In this document: in pieces, positions 1-9,095 of the stretch
How positions within the stretch are numbered: position 1 is the stretch's first letter
Layout of the letters: the number at the start of each line of letters is the position of its first letter
Origin: CAVWDI01 sp963753725
GTDB lineage: Bacteria > Chloroflexota > Anaerolineae > Anaerolineales > UBA4823
Direction of reading: 5' to 3'
Length of the DNA stretch: 64,000 nt
NCBI GenBank assembly: GCA_963753725.1
Contig: CAVWDI010000021.1
Coordinates: forward strand, 186,001 to 250,000
Translations under genes and position numbers: made by a program
The notes under the pieces: generated by a model
What the model was told of the DNA's origin: nothing
What the model saw: the letters and a program-made list of their open reading frames with translations, nothing else
Database searches by the model: none

Positions 1-1334
1 CCGCTCCGCAGCTGGCGCGCCACTTTCAAGAAGCCGGTATCGCAGGGAAGGCCGTTCATTATTTGCAATTTGCTGGGGAAAAAGCCTTACAACTGAATGC
101 GTACGAGGAAGCCCGCGCCGACCTGGACAGCGCCATGACTCTGCTAATGACACTGCCAGATTTGCAAGCGCGCAAGGAGCAAGAGCTCGCCCTGTTAATA
201 CAGTTGGGCATTACCTGGATAGGAATTGAGAGCAATGCATCACCTCGGGTGGAAGAAGTTTACGCCAGGGCTCGTCTGCTGTGCCAGCAGGTGGGCACCA
301 CCACTCAGTTAAGTCAGGTGCTGGGTGAGCTTGCCATCATTCACTACGTCCGGGCCGAACTGGAAAGTTCGCTTGAGATTATAGAAGAAATGATTAATCT
401 GGCTGAAAGCTTTGGCGACCCCTTAGTAGTAGCCATGGGAAACTGGCTGCTGAGTTTGGTTCTTTTTTGTCAGGGAGAATTTACACGTGCCAGAGAACGG
501 ATCGGTATGGTGCTTGACTTCTACCAGCCTGATCAGCACCATAAACAGTTTTTAGCCCTGCGCGGCTCAGATGTAGGCGTGAGCGCCCTTGCTTATGGTG
601 CCTGCTGTCTAATTTGCCTTGGTTATCCGGATCAAGCGCAGAGCCGTAGCCGTGAAGCCCTCAATTTGGCTCGAGAATTGGAACACCCATTTTCATTAGC
701 CGATGTACTTTGTTTTGCGGGTTGTTTATTTAACGCTGTACGCCGGAATGGGGTCCCCCTCATGGAGTACGGAGCAGAACTCGAAATATTAGGTGACGAA
801 AAAGTTCATGGATGGCGGGGCACTGGGACCTGCTACCAGGGTGAGGGATTGGCAATAGTGGGAAACCTTAAGGCTGGGATAACATTAATGCGCCAGGGGC
901 TGGGAGTGAGGAAATCAACAAATGTTCTCTGCTGTTCTTCCGGCACTACCGTTACCCTGGCAGAAGCGTTGGCAAAATCAGGCCAACCAGAAGAGGGATT
1001 GAAAACTTTAGATGAAGTGCTGACAATGGTGGAAGAAACTGGCGAGCGTTATTGGGAAGCTGAGCTCTATCGCGTGCAGGCTGCGATCCTGCATTTATTA
1101 AACGAAGAGAGTAAAGCCGAAGCCAGCCTGAACAAAGCCATACAGGTCGCCCGCAAACAGAGCGCAAAAATGTGGGAACTGCGTGCTGCAGCTGACCTGG
1201 CGCGTCTTTGGCAGAGCCAGGGAAAAGTAGATGAAGCCCGAAAATTGCTGGGTGAGGTTTACGGCTGGTTTACTGAAGGATTCGACACCCCGGATTTAAT
1301 TAAGGCCAAAGCAATGTTGGATAAGTTGGCTTAG
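1..1334 (+). CDS. BTAD/AAA/TPR (SARP-like) regulator, C-terminal part
   Basis: The reading frame is open from base 3, so the gene begins left of the window; only its C-terminal TPR region is present. The protein consists of repeated helical pairs with an A-x-x-Y/A pattern and ends in a WFTEGFDTPDL block. The same block and the same order of repeats occur at the end of the regulator at 15953-19468, so the two are paralogs. By that comparison the missing N-terminal part should hold a winged helix, a bacterial transcriptional activator domain and an AAA ATPase. Such large ATPases usually act as cytoplasmic signal-responsive activators; the signal is unknown. The frame here is intact, unlike its paralog. 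Confidence 0.85.
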   Translation, partial: APQLARHFQEAGIAGKAVHYLQFAGEKALQLNAYEEARADLDSAMTLLMTLPDLQARKEQELALLIQLGITWIGIESNASPRVEEVYARARLLCQQVGTTTQLSQVLGELAIIHYVRAELESSLEIIEEMINLAESFGDPLVVAMGNWLLSLVLFCQGEFTRARERIGMVLDFYQPDQHHKQFLALRGSDVGVSALAYGACCLICLGYPDQAQSRSREALNLARELEHPFSLADVLCFAGCLFNAVRRNGVPLMEYGAELEILGDEKVHGWRGTGTCYQGEGLAIVGNLKAGITLMRQGLGVRKSTNVLCCSSGTTVTLAEALAKSGQPEEGLKTLDEVLTMVEETGERYWEAELYRVQAAILHLLNEESKAEASLNKAIQVARKQSAKMWELRAAADLARLWQSQGKVDEARKLLGEVYGWFTEGFDTPDLIKAKAMLDKLA

Positions 1335-1379
1335 GACCTATTATTTTCAAAAAATTTCATAAAAACAACAAGCTGCCTA

Positions 1380-1530
1380 CGAACGTCGTTCGGTAAATAT
1401 ATCCACCGATACTGCCAGGATAAAGACAATACCTTTGATCACCTGCTGGTAATATAACGTCACCCCCATCAGATTGAGACCGTTAGGCAACATGCCAATA
1501 ATAAAGGCTCCCACCACTGTGCTGGCGCTG
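1380..1530 (-). pseudogene. Relic of sugar ABC transporter permease, C-terminal end
   Basis: The reverse strand reads STVVGAFIIGMLPNGLNLMG, then a YYQQVIKG stretch, and stops after FTERRS. This is the typical end of an RbsC/XylH-type permease and resembles the end of the intact permease at 7996-9095 (GAFVIGVLGDGLVRMG, then FWQQVIIG). No start or N-terminal membrane segments remain. It lies directly downstream of the isomerase relic at 1610-1729 in the same orientation, so both are probably leftovers of a second sugar operon that was mostly deleted. Confidence 0.65.
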
Positions 1531-1609
1531 ACTGCTCCGAATCAGTATGTCGGACTATCTTAGAATGTAGTACAAATATTCGGGGAAAGTCAATAGCCAG
1601 CCCACCCAA

Positions 1610-1729
1610 TGAATGATTGTAATTTTCCCAGCCCATGTAATTTGTAAAGGTTTCATCGAGGACGCCGGCAATATTATTATTCCAATCGACCAGGGCACCC
1701 TGAAAACCCGAAGCCATAAAAATGCCCAA
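1610..1729 (-). pseudogene. Internally deleted relic of a FucI-like isomerase
   Basis: About 40 codons on the reverse strand read SGFQGALVDWNNN joined directly to LDETFTNYMGWENYNHS. In the intact isomerase at 2905-4311 the matching pieces (SGFPGALVDWNNN and LDEAFTTYMGWENYYHI) lie more than 100 residues apart. The relic therefore carries the C-terminus of a diverged copy with a large internal deletion. The frame continues past the expected stop into unrelated sequence. It cannot encode an active enzyme. Confidence 0.7.
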
Positions 1730-1887
1730 AAAGAGCGCCGAATCTCACCTTTCCCGTGCACGCTTTGTTGTGTGGCTTGCAAGGACCAAAACCACTACCA
1801 TTATCAAGGAAAGGATAGAAAATATTCATGTCCGCAATCGTCCTTATGGTAACGAACTCTCGCAGCACAAATCGACCTGGTGCGCAC

Positions 1888-2718
1888 TCAAAAATTGAAA
1901 CTATTCGGATCAGGCCCAATGCGCTTTCCTTCATCCAGCGCATCTAACAGATTCATGTCTGATTGTGAAAGTTCAAAATCGAAAATCTGAGCGTTCTCGG
2001 CGATACGGTTGGAGTGAGCCGATTTCGGAATCGTAACCACTTCATGCTGTAGATCCCAGCGTAGGATGATCTGCGCTGGGGACTTGCAATATTTTTCAGC
2101 CAGTTTCTGAACAACCGGTTCGGTGAGAATCTTCCCCTCCATTAAAGGACTCCAGGCTTCCACCTGAATCTTTTGGCTTTGACAAAATCTTAATAGTTCG
2201 GGTTGGACAAGGAGTGGATGGAATTCCACCTGATTCACACTGGGGACTACCTGGCATTCCCGCAAAATATCTTCAAGATGATCTACTTGAAAATTACTGA
2301 CACCAATCGCTTTGGCGCGGCCGCTTTGATAGATCTTTTCCATCTCCTGCCAGGTTTCCTGGTAAAAACCTTCCACAGGCCAATGAACAAGGTATAGATC
2401 AACATACTCGGTCTCTAAGCGTTTCAGGCTTTCTTCAAATGCCGCCACTGTTCGCTTCCTGCGCTGGTCGTCATTCCACACCTTGGTGGTCAAAAAAATA
2501 TCCTCACGCGAAATGCCGCTCTCCCGGAGAGCTTTGCCTAACCCGCGTTCATTCCCGTATATGGTTGCAGTATCAAAACTTCGATATCCGATATCCAGGG
2601 CAACCCTGACTGCCTGTTCAACTTCCTGACCATCGTCCATCCGAAAAACACCAAACCCCAACCAGGGCATTTTCAGCCCGTTGTTCAGCTGAGAGCAATC
2701 TTTTATACTACTGATCAT
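1888..2718 (-). CDS. Aldo/keto reductase (AKR5-like)
   Basis: A 276-residue NAD(P)H-dependent oxidoreductase of the aldo/keto reductase superfamily, which reduces aldehydes or ketoses in the cytoplasm on a (beta/alpha)8 barrel. The catalytic tetrad is visible: Asp and Tyr in FDTATIYGNE, Lys in TTKVW and His in YLVHWP; the IPKSAHSNRI cofactor-binding loop is near residue 230. Full length for the family. The ATG follows an AGGAG about 9 bases upstream. It is the last intact gene of the sugar operon, 186 bases after the isomerase stop. It probably reduces an intermediate or by-product of the sugar pathway; the substrate cannot be read from sequence. Confidence 0.9.
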   Translation of the reverse strand: MISSIKDCSQLNNGLKMPWLGFGVFRMDDGQEVEQAVRVALDIGYRSFDTATIYGNERGLGKALRESGISREDIFLTTKVWNDDQRRKRTVAAFEESLKRLETEYVDLYLVHWPVEGFYQETWQEMEKIYQSGRAKAIGVSNFQVDHLEDILRECQVVPSVNQVEFHPLLVQPELLRFCQSQKIQVEAWSPLMEGKILTEPVVQKLAEKYCKSPAQIILRWDLQHEVVTIPKSAHSNRIAENAQIFDFELSQSDMNLLDALDEGKRIGPDPNSFNF

Positions 2719-2904
2719 ATTGTTAATCTCCTAAATAGGCAAAGCGCCCAACGGCATCGAGCTCACCTGTGCGGATATCGCTTGGATTGAAAGTGTGATG
2801 AATTAGGGACGATGAATTGAGGGTTAGAAGACGTATCCTTGCGCTTCAGCCGCGCTACTCCAAGATGTACTTCTGTCATTCCCTGTTTCATTTCGGCTCA
2901 GTAA

Positions 2905-4311
2905 TTAAATGTGATAATAATTTTCCCATCCCATATAGGTTGTGAAAGCTTCATCAAGCGCATTAGCCACGTTCCCCATGGTCATGGCTACATGGTGCTC
3001 AAACCCATTCTTGCAGATATATTTCATAAGAGACTGTAAATCTGGCACATGCGCCACGGCCCGGTGTCCAAAAGTGTCCAGGGGATCATCTGTCAATTGC
3101 CCCTCACCAGTATAAGTACGGATCACCCCATGTACATCATCCGTGCTGACGCGGGCATAAGTCAATGGTCCAGCACTTGCACGCCCAGCCATGGCACCAT
3201 AAGTGTTCTGCTCGCCGATAGTGGTCCCAAGGATCGGAGCGGTCTTGATCTCATTGTTGGGCACAAAACTGTTGGCCCAGTTGCCACAGTGGAATAATAC
3301 ACAGCGATCAGGGTCATCCGCATAGTTATTGTTCCAATCCACAAGGGCTCCTGGAAAACCGGAAGCCAATTGCAAAGCGTACATCGAAACCACACCAGTA
3401 ATATCTACCTCACATGCGGAGGGCATCAACTGGTCACTCATCATGCTCATGAGCGTACAGGCGTTGACTCCGTAATTCTTTTGAATCGAGGTCCAGCATT
3501 GGAAAGCGCTGGCATCCAAATCGTTTGCTTCCATCCAGTCAGAAATCACAATCCCCAGTTTTGCCATCCGAACGAGAAGTGGAGATGGTACCGTATCGTG
3601 CTTGGCATAGGCTTTGATTTCAGATAACTTATCTTGCACTTTTGCATCATCGTCTGATAGTTTTCCTGCATTACCAAAGATTTCAGAAAGATCTATTGTT
3701 GTTACGCTCATACCGTAGGCCTGCAAAAGTTTTTCGCTATAGCGGACCGTATTGAAGGCCGTTGGCCTGGCTCCAATTGCGCCCAGGCGAGCGTTACGGA
3801 GACCATTGACAACATGGCAAACCCGAACAAAGTTACGGATATCTGCTTTAAAGCTTTCACTCTTTGGTGAGATCGTATGTTGATTTGTGAGTGTAAATTC
3901 AAACCCATACTGGCGAAGATTGTTGCAAACCGATACTTTTCCACAGAATGCATCCCGCCGTCGAGCCACATCCAAAGCCGCTGGATCATCTGGATAAGCT
4001 TGCACTAAAATGGGGACCCGTAAACCAGAGAGTTTGATCGTATCGGCAACTCCCTTTTCATCGCCGAAATTCGGCAGCACAACCAAAATACCATCCACTT
4101 CATCCTGGTGCTTTTTGAATAATGCTGCACAAACCTTTGCATGCTCGTAAGTTTCAACTGAACCTAATTTTGTATCATCTTCACCAACCATGATGGATTT
4201 GATATCAAGTTCTTGAAACAGATCTTGAATATCTTTTCGGGCTTCTGTGACTAAATGATCCGGGAAGAAATCCCGATTACCAAATATCACACCTAATGTT
4301 GTTCTACTCAT
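2905..4311 (-). CDS. L-fucose isomerase-like protein
   Basis: A 468-residue protein of the L-fucose/L-arabinose isomerase superfamily, which interconverts aldoses and ketoses with a bound metal. I recognise the overall layout: an N-terminal Rossmann-like part (LGVIFGNRDFFPD), a central domain and a C-terminal part ending in YMGWENYYHI. I chose the ATG at 4311, preceded by AAGGAGAG, over the upstream in-frame start that would overlap rbsD. It sits downstream of ribose pyranase and ribokinase genes, which suggests it isomerises the transported sugar. Substrate uncertain: this branch covers several sugars. An internally deleted relative lies at 1610-1729. Confidence 0.85.
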   Translation of the reverse strand: MSRTTLGVIFGNRDFFPDHLVTEARKDIQDLFQELDIKSIMVGEDDTKLGSVETYEHAKVCAALFKKHQDEVDGILVVLPNFGDEKGVADTIKLSGLRVPILVQAYPDDPAALDVARRRDAFCGKVSVCNNLRQYGFEFTLTNQHTISPKSESFKADIRNFVRVCHVVNGLRNARLGAIGARPTAFNTVRYSEKLLQAYGMSVTTIDLSEIFGNAGKLSDDDAKVQDKLSEIKAYAKHDTVPSPLLVRMAKLGIVISDWMEANDLDASAFQCWTSIQKNYGVNACTLMSMMSDQLMPSACEVDITGVVSMYALQLASGFPGALVDWNNNYADDPDRCVLFHCGNWANSFVPNNEIKTAPILGTTIGEQNTYGAMAGRASAGPLTYARVSTDDVHGVIRTYTGEGQLTDDPLDTFGHRAVAHVPDLQSLMKYICKNGFEHHVAMTMGNVANALDEAFTTYMGWENYYHI

Positions 4312-4339
4312 AATTCTCTCCTTTTCGGTATCCAGGTAA

Positions 4340-4735
4340 CTAAAATACAACGCCAGATACCAAAATAATATTTGCGTAAGGGGTGAATTCTCCTGTTCGG
4401 ATAATTGCTCGAGATGATTTTGTTAAATCTTTGAATTGTTCATGAGGTACAAAATCAACAGTAACGTCACCTATTAAACTCTGAACTCCAGATAGAATGC
4501 TAGGACTGATTTTTTTCATCTCATCTGCTACGATCACTTTTTCAACTTTCATTTCTGAAAGAACAACGCTCAGGGTGTCAATAAAACCGGGTATTCCCTT
4601 CACAAGAGCGAGATCGATACGGTGCACTTCTTTTGGAATCGGCAACCCTGCATCTGCTATGGTCAAAGTATCCATATGGCCTAATTCGGCGATCACTGTC
4701 GAAATTGGAGCATTAATTACTCCTGTTTTCTTCAT
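4340..4735 (-). CDS. rbsD: D-ribose pyranase
   Basis: A 131-residue RbsD/FucU-family mutarotase, which converts the pyranose and furanose (or anomeric) forms of the imported sugar before phosphorylation. The signature ELGHMDTLTIADAGLPIP, with the catalytic His, is at residues 17-34, and the C-terminal TGEFTPYANIILVSGV ligand-binding segment is present. Length is normal for the family. Its ATG overlaps the ribokinase stop (ATGA), so translation is probably coupled to that gene. The FucU branch is a near alternative, but the pairing with ribokinase favours RbsD. Confidence 0.92.
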   Translation of the reverse strand: MKKTGVINAPISTVIAELGHMDTLTIADAGLPIPKEVHRIDLALVKGIPGFIDTLSVVLSEMKVEKVIVADEMKKISPSILSGVQSLIGDVTVDFVPHEQFKDLTKSSRAIIRTGEFTPYANIILVSGVVF

Positions 4736-5660
4736 TGCTCCTCCTGACTACTAAGAAATTCGCTTACCTCAGTGCGGGTTGGCAATGATGGTTGTGCACC
4801 CATTTTTGTCACCGTTAAAGCGCCAGCTGCATTTGCAAAATTACAGGCTTCATTAAGAGATTTACCCTCACCTAATCCAACCGCGAGCGCAGCCACAAAA
4901 AATCGCCTGCTGCAGTAGTATCCAGGACATCAACAGTAAATGGAGGCAAAAGCACCTCGTTCTTGTTGTCATCCACAATCGACACACCGTTACTACCCAG
5001 TGTTGTCACAACAGCATTTACCCCTTTGGATATCATGGTTCTGGCGGCTTCTTCTACCTCACTGTTCGAAGAAATATAATAATTAGAAATTTGTGATAAC
5101 TCGTGTTCGTTAGGGATTAAAACATCCACCTGAGAAAGCAATTCCACATCTAAAAATCTTGCTGGTGCAGGGTTCAACACTACCTTTACACCTCGTTTTC
5201 TGGCCAGCCTGGCAGCTTCTAAGATTGTATCCAGGGGTGTCTCTAAGGGCATGATCAGGATATCTATATCCCCCATTTTTTTCCAAGCGGATTGTATATG
5301 ATCTTTTGTGAGTGTAAAATTGGCACCTGATGCAACAGCAATACTGTTTTGCCCACTGGCATCCACTGTGATCATTGCAACACCAGTAGCATTACTCTCA
5401 TCAATAAAGATGCAATCAACGTTCACGCCGTCAGTTACCAGTTTGGTTATTAGGGATTCCCCATAAGTGTCAGCTCCAACCTGACCAATTATTGTTACAG
5501 AAGCTCCCAAACGAGCTGCTGCCACAGCTTGATTGGCTCCCTTTCCACCGGGATAAGTAGAAAAACTGTTTCCCAAAACAGTTTCACCAGATTTCGGAAT
5601 AGTAGGAACTTGAATAACTAAATCCATATTCAAGCTTCCTACTACAACGATATTGGTCAT
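4732..5660 (-). CDS. rbsK: Ribokinase, frameshifted near the C-terminus
   Basis: PfkB-family sugar kinase phosphorylating ribose or a similar pentose at O5. The N-terminus VVVGSLNMDLV, the PGGKGANQAVAAARLGA motif and the C-terminal DTTAAGDF anion-hole motif are all present. The run of six A at 4897-4902 is one base short: with seven the frame would read GDFFVAALAVGLGEG and continue to a TGA that overlaps the rbsD start by four bases. As written the protein stops at 4872 with an aberrant LWLRSRLD tail. I chose the ATG at 5660; the TTG at 5678 lies over the ribosome-binding GGAGG. The break is either a homopolymer sequencing error or a very recent mutation. Confidence 0.88.
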
Positions 5661-5747
5661 TATTATCGTTACCTCCAAGTGAGCGATCTTACTATCCGAT
5701 AATCTATAGATAATTACTGCTTACAAGAATGATAAAATAAACTGGAT

Positions 5748-5780
5748 CGCGTGGGCATCCTGACAACAGATACCCACGCG
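5748..5780 (-). terminator. Intercistronic hairpin between binding protein and rbsK
   Basis: CGCGTGGG at 5748-5755 pairs perfectly with CCCACGCG at 5773-5780, with an extra ATC/GAT pairing inside. On the transcribed strand it is followed by a T-rich but interrupted stretch, so it may act as a partial terminator or mRNA stabiliser after the binding-protein genes. Such hairpins often keep the binding-protein message more abundant than downstream genes. Confidence 0.6.
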
Positions 5781-5935
5781 AAACCTTATTGCGGGTGGAG
5801 GTGATGAGATTTTTGGATGAGCCATCATCTCAAGCACCTTCACCCTTCCCCCACAAGAAAACGATGAACGAAAATGTTACCCAGTGCAACTGCCCGTCGT
5901 GCCTTTCAGTCAGTTTTCAAAGATTCAATTCTACA

Positions 5936-6901
5936 CTATGGACAACTGGTTTTGCCGTTGGGGGCAAATTGGGTGTACTGGCAGGCATTTTCAGGAGTGA
6001 GCAGGACCATATCGATGGACTGCTTTTCAGGCTTGCCAGTTTCTCCGGACTTGATGAAAGCATCAGCCTGGATAGCAGCCTGGATCGCCATTTCAGCTAC
6101 GGGTTGAAGCGCTCCCGCGTCGATCTTGCCAGCCATGATGGATTCATTCACATCATCGGAGCCGTCAAAGCCAACCACGATCACATCGCTCATACCAGCA
6201 GCATCCAACGCCGCCTGGGCGCCCAGCGCCATGGTGTCATTGCCACAGATCACACCCTTGACATCAGGGTTGGCCTGAAGCAGGCTTTCCATCACATCGA
6301 AGGCTTCGGTCTGACTCCAGTTGGCTGTCTGCTGGCCAACCATTTCCATGCCAGGCAAAGCGTCAAGCACATCATGGTAGCCCTGCGAGCGGACATGGGC
6401 GTTGGTGTCAGTGTCACGACCGGTCAATTCGATGTACGTACCTTCTTCGCCCATCAGACGGGCAAATTCTTCGGCCAGGATGGTCGCGCCCTGGTAGTTG
6501 TTGGAGACAATCTGGGAAACTGCGACGCCTTCTTCGCTGATCTCGCGATCCACGAGGAAGGAAGGAATACCGGCATCTTTGGCTTTTTGTACAGCCGCCA
6601 CACTGGCGTCAGCTCCTGCGTTGTCCAGGATGATCGCCAATGCACCTTTGGCGATACAGCTCTCGAACAGTTCCAGTTGCTTGTTGGCATCGTCATCATG
6701 GACGAGCTTCAGAGTCTCATAACCGAGTTCTTCTGCTTTTGCGGCTGCAATTTCCTGCATCGTGCCAAAGAATGGATTCTCCACTCCAGGCACGATCACG
6801 CAGACCAAACCGCCACCTTCCACAGCAGCGGGTTCCTGCTCGGCGGCTACACAAGGCTCAGTGGAACCAGTGGGAGCAAAGCCTTTCGTACTGGCAGGCA
6901 T
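5936..6901 (-). CDS. Sugar-binding protein, second tandem copy without signal peptide
   Basis: A periplasmic-binding-protein type I sugar receptor (RbsB-like, Peripla_BP_4). From PAAVEGGG onward it is nearly identical to the copy at 6858-7887, carrying the same PGVENPFFGTMQEIAAAKA start of the mature domain, VDREISEEG, ELTGRDTDTNAH and GNDTMALGAQAALDA. Its N-terminus (MPASTKGFAPTGSTEP) has no signal peptide or lipobox and arises from sequence that overlaps the tail of the first copy. The repeat unit is about 912 bases, a multiple of three, so with a repaired frame the two copies could form one two-domain protein. On its own this copy would not be exported. Confidence 0.8.
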   Translation of the reverse strand: MPASTKGFAPTGSTEPCVAAEQEPAAVEGGGLVCVIVPGVENPFFGTMQEIAAAKAEELGYETLKLVHDDDANKQLELFESCIAKGALAIILDNAGADASVAAVQKAKDAGIPSFLVDREISEEGVAVSQIVSNNYQGATILAEEFARLMGEEGTYIELTGRDTDTNAHVRSQGYHDVLDALPGMEMVGQQTANWSQTEAFDVMESLLQANPDVKGVICGNDTMALGAQAALDAAGMSDVIVVGFDGSDDVNESIMAGKIDAGALQPVAEMAIQAAIQADAFIKSGETGKPEKQSIDMVLLTPENACQYTQFAPNGKTSCP

Positions 6902-7887
6902 TTTCGGGGGTGAGCAGGACCATATCGATGGACTGCTTTTCAGGCTTACCCGTGTCGCCGGACTTGATGAATTCGTCAGCCTGGATAGCAGCCTGGATCG
7001 CCATTTCAGCTACAGGTTGTAACGCTCCCGCATCGATCTTGCCAGCCATGATGGAATCATTCACATCATCGGAGCCATCAAAGCCAACCACGATCACATC
7101 GCTCATACCAGCAGCATCCAACGCCGCCTGGGCGCCCAAGCGCCATTGTGTCATTGCCGCAGATCACGCCCTTGACATCAGGGTTGGCCTGAAGCAGGCT
7201 TTCCATCACGTCGAAGGCTTCGGTCTGGCTCCAGTTGGCTGTCTGCTGGCCAACCATTTCCATGCCAGGTATAGCATCAAGCACATCATGGTAGCCCTGC
7301 GAGCGGACGTGGGCATTGGTGTCGGTGTCCCGACCGGTCAATTCGATATACGTGCCTTCTTCGCCCATCAGACGGGCAAATTCTTCGGCCAGGATGGTCG
7401 CGCCCTGGTAGTTGTTGGAGACAATCTGGGAAACTGCGACGCCTTCTTCGCTGATCTCGCGATCCACCAGGAAGGAAGGAATCCCAGCATCTTTGGCTTT
7501 TTGGACAGCCGCAACACTGGCGTCAGCTCCTGCGTTGTCCAGGATGATCGCCAATGCACCTTTTGCGATACAGCTCTCGAACAGTTCCAGTTGCTTGTTG
7601 GCATCGTCATCATGGACGAGCTTCAGAGTCTCATAACCGAGTTCTTCTGCTTTTGCGGCTGCAATTTCCTGCATCGTGCCAAAGAATGGATTCTCCACTC
7701 CAGGCACGATCACGCAGACCAAACCGCCACCTTCCACAGCAGCGGGTGCTTCTTCTTCTGCAGCAGCGGGTGCTTCTTCTTCCACAGCAGCAGGCGCTTC
7801 TTCTGTTGCGGCTGGCTGGCAGGCACCGAGTAACATACCCAGTACAACGAGCAGGCTTAGAAAAAATACGAACTTTCTGGTAGACAT
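6858..7887 (-). pseudogene. Sugar-binding lipoprotein, first copy, frameshifted
   Basis: Substrate receptor of the sugar ABC importer. It begins with a lipoprotein signal (LLVVLGMLLGAC, lipobox LLGAC) followed by a linker of repeated EEAPAA units and the type I binding fold. An extra base near 7138 (CCCAAGCG against CCCAGCG in the other copy) shifts the frame after GNDTMALG, ending the long frame at 7078; the remainder (AQAALDAAGMSDVIVVGF onward) continues in the next frame to 6858. The tail also deviates from that of the second copy (QYERLCSHWFH against QYTQFAPNGKTSCP). RBS AAGGAGAAG precedes the ATG. Restoring one base would give a full-length receptor. Confidence 0.82.
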
Positions 7888-7995
7888 GTTCTTCTCCTTT
7901 ATATAGGTGTGAGTAGAATTTTGAATGAACTGGAATTACACATTTTTTTCTGGCATTTTTATTTTATAAAAACCTCCTTTCTGAGAACATTGCTC

Positions 7996-9095
7996 TCAGG
8001 CATTATCGACCTCCGCCATTTCTTGTTGTTTCTGAAGCGCGATCCGTTCCTGCATTCGCGCCTGAACTTGATCAATAATGACAGCCAATACAATCACAGA
8101 GCCTATGATCACCTGCTGCCAAAAAGACGAAACACCCATCCTGACCAGACCATCACCCAGCACGCCGATAACAAAAGCGCCAATTATCGTGCCGCCGATG
8201 CTGCCGCTTCCACCAGCCAGCGAAGTACCACCCAGGACAACTGCGGCAATGGCAGTGAGTTCGAATAATACTCCGGTTTGCGGGTGTGCAGCAACCAGCT
8301 GTGAAGCAATGATCAGACCAACCATTGCCGCGCAGAACCCGCTGATGGCATAGACAATGGTCTTGGTGCGAAAGACACGCACGCCCGAAAGTTCGGCAGT
8401 GTGTTCGTTTCCCCCGATCGCATACACATGGCGACCAAACGGCGTGCGGGTGGTCACGATGTGGGCCACAAGCGCGAAGATCACCATAATCCAGATGGAG
8501 TAGTTGACTCCCAAAAAGTTGCCCGCTCCCAGAATCTCGAATCCGGTGTTGCCATACTCGGGACGTCCGATCAGGTTGGGAAAAGTGTAGCCATTATTCA
8601 GCAAGCCGGCAATACCACGCGCCACATAAAACATTCCCAGGGTGGCAATAAAAGGGGCGACATTAAAACGTGTGATGATATAACCAGTGAGGGCACCCAC
8701 CAGGATTCCCAACGCGAGCGCGATCAAAATAATCATCCAGGTATGGGGGTAGATGATGACGCCAAGTTGCGGCAAGTTGATGCCCTCGTTGATCAGCAGG
8801 CCCGCGACCATGGCGATCATTCCCACAACCGAACCAACCGACAGATCAATGCCAGCGGTCAGGATGACAAAGGTCATCCCAATCGCCACGATCGCATTAA
8901 TTGCCACATGCTTCGACATGATCACAATATTGCCGGTATTCAAAAATCCGGGTGACAACAACTGTAAAAACCACCGTGACCAGCATCAGCGCAATAAATG
9001 CTCTCCCGCGCAGCAGGAATTCCTGTACATCTAGTTTTGGTTATTCTGCGCTTCTTTTTTGTCTGCGCTGTTTTCGTTTTATTTTCCTGATTCAT
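7996..9095 (-). CDS. Sugar ABC transporter permease (RbsC-like), N-terminus frameshifted
   Basis: Integral membrane subunit of a CUT2-family sugar importer. The body shows the family core GIDLSVGSVVG, the cytoplasmic ATPase-contact region RTPFGRHVYAIGGNEHTAELSGV, and LGGTSLAGGSGSIGGTIIG near the end. The natural start is the ATG at 9095, which overlaps the ATPase stop as ATGA and encodes a Lys-rich MNQENKTKTAQ leader. Two single-base shifts follow, one before LDVQEFLLRGRAFIALML and one at the GFLNTGN junction, so the longest uninterrupted frame starts only at 8961 and lacks the first membrane helix. It works with the ATPase at 9092-10669 and the receptors at 5936-7887. Confidence 0.88.

Noticed and set aside
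2723..2810. Short reverse frame ending RTGELDAVGRFAYLGD before the aldo/keto reductase
   Set aside because: Looks like the tail of a lost gene, but it is too short to assign and has no start.
5789..7833. Long plus-strand open frames opposite the sugar-binding genes
   Set aside because: They are antisense shadows caused by codon usage of the duplicated receptor genes and have no family resemblance or RBS.
7900..7995. Mini-ORF MPEKNV with upstream AAAGGAGG between permease and receptor genes
   Set aside because: The Shine-Dalgarno-like sequence is too far (16 bases) from the ATG, and the peptide is only six residues.
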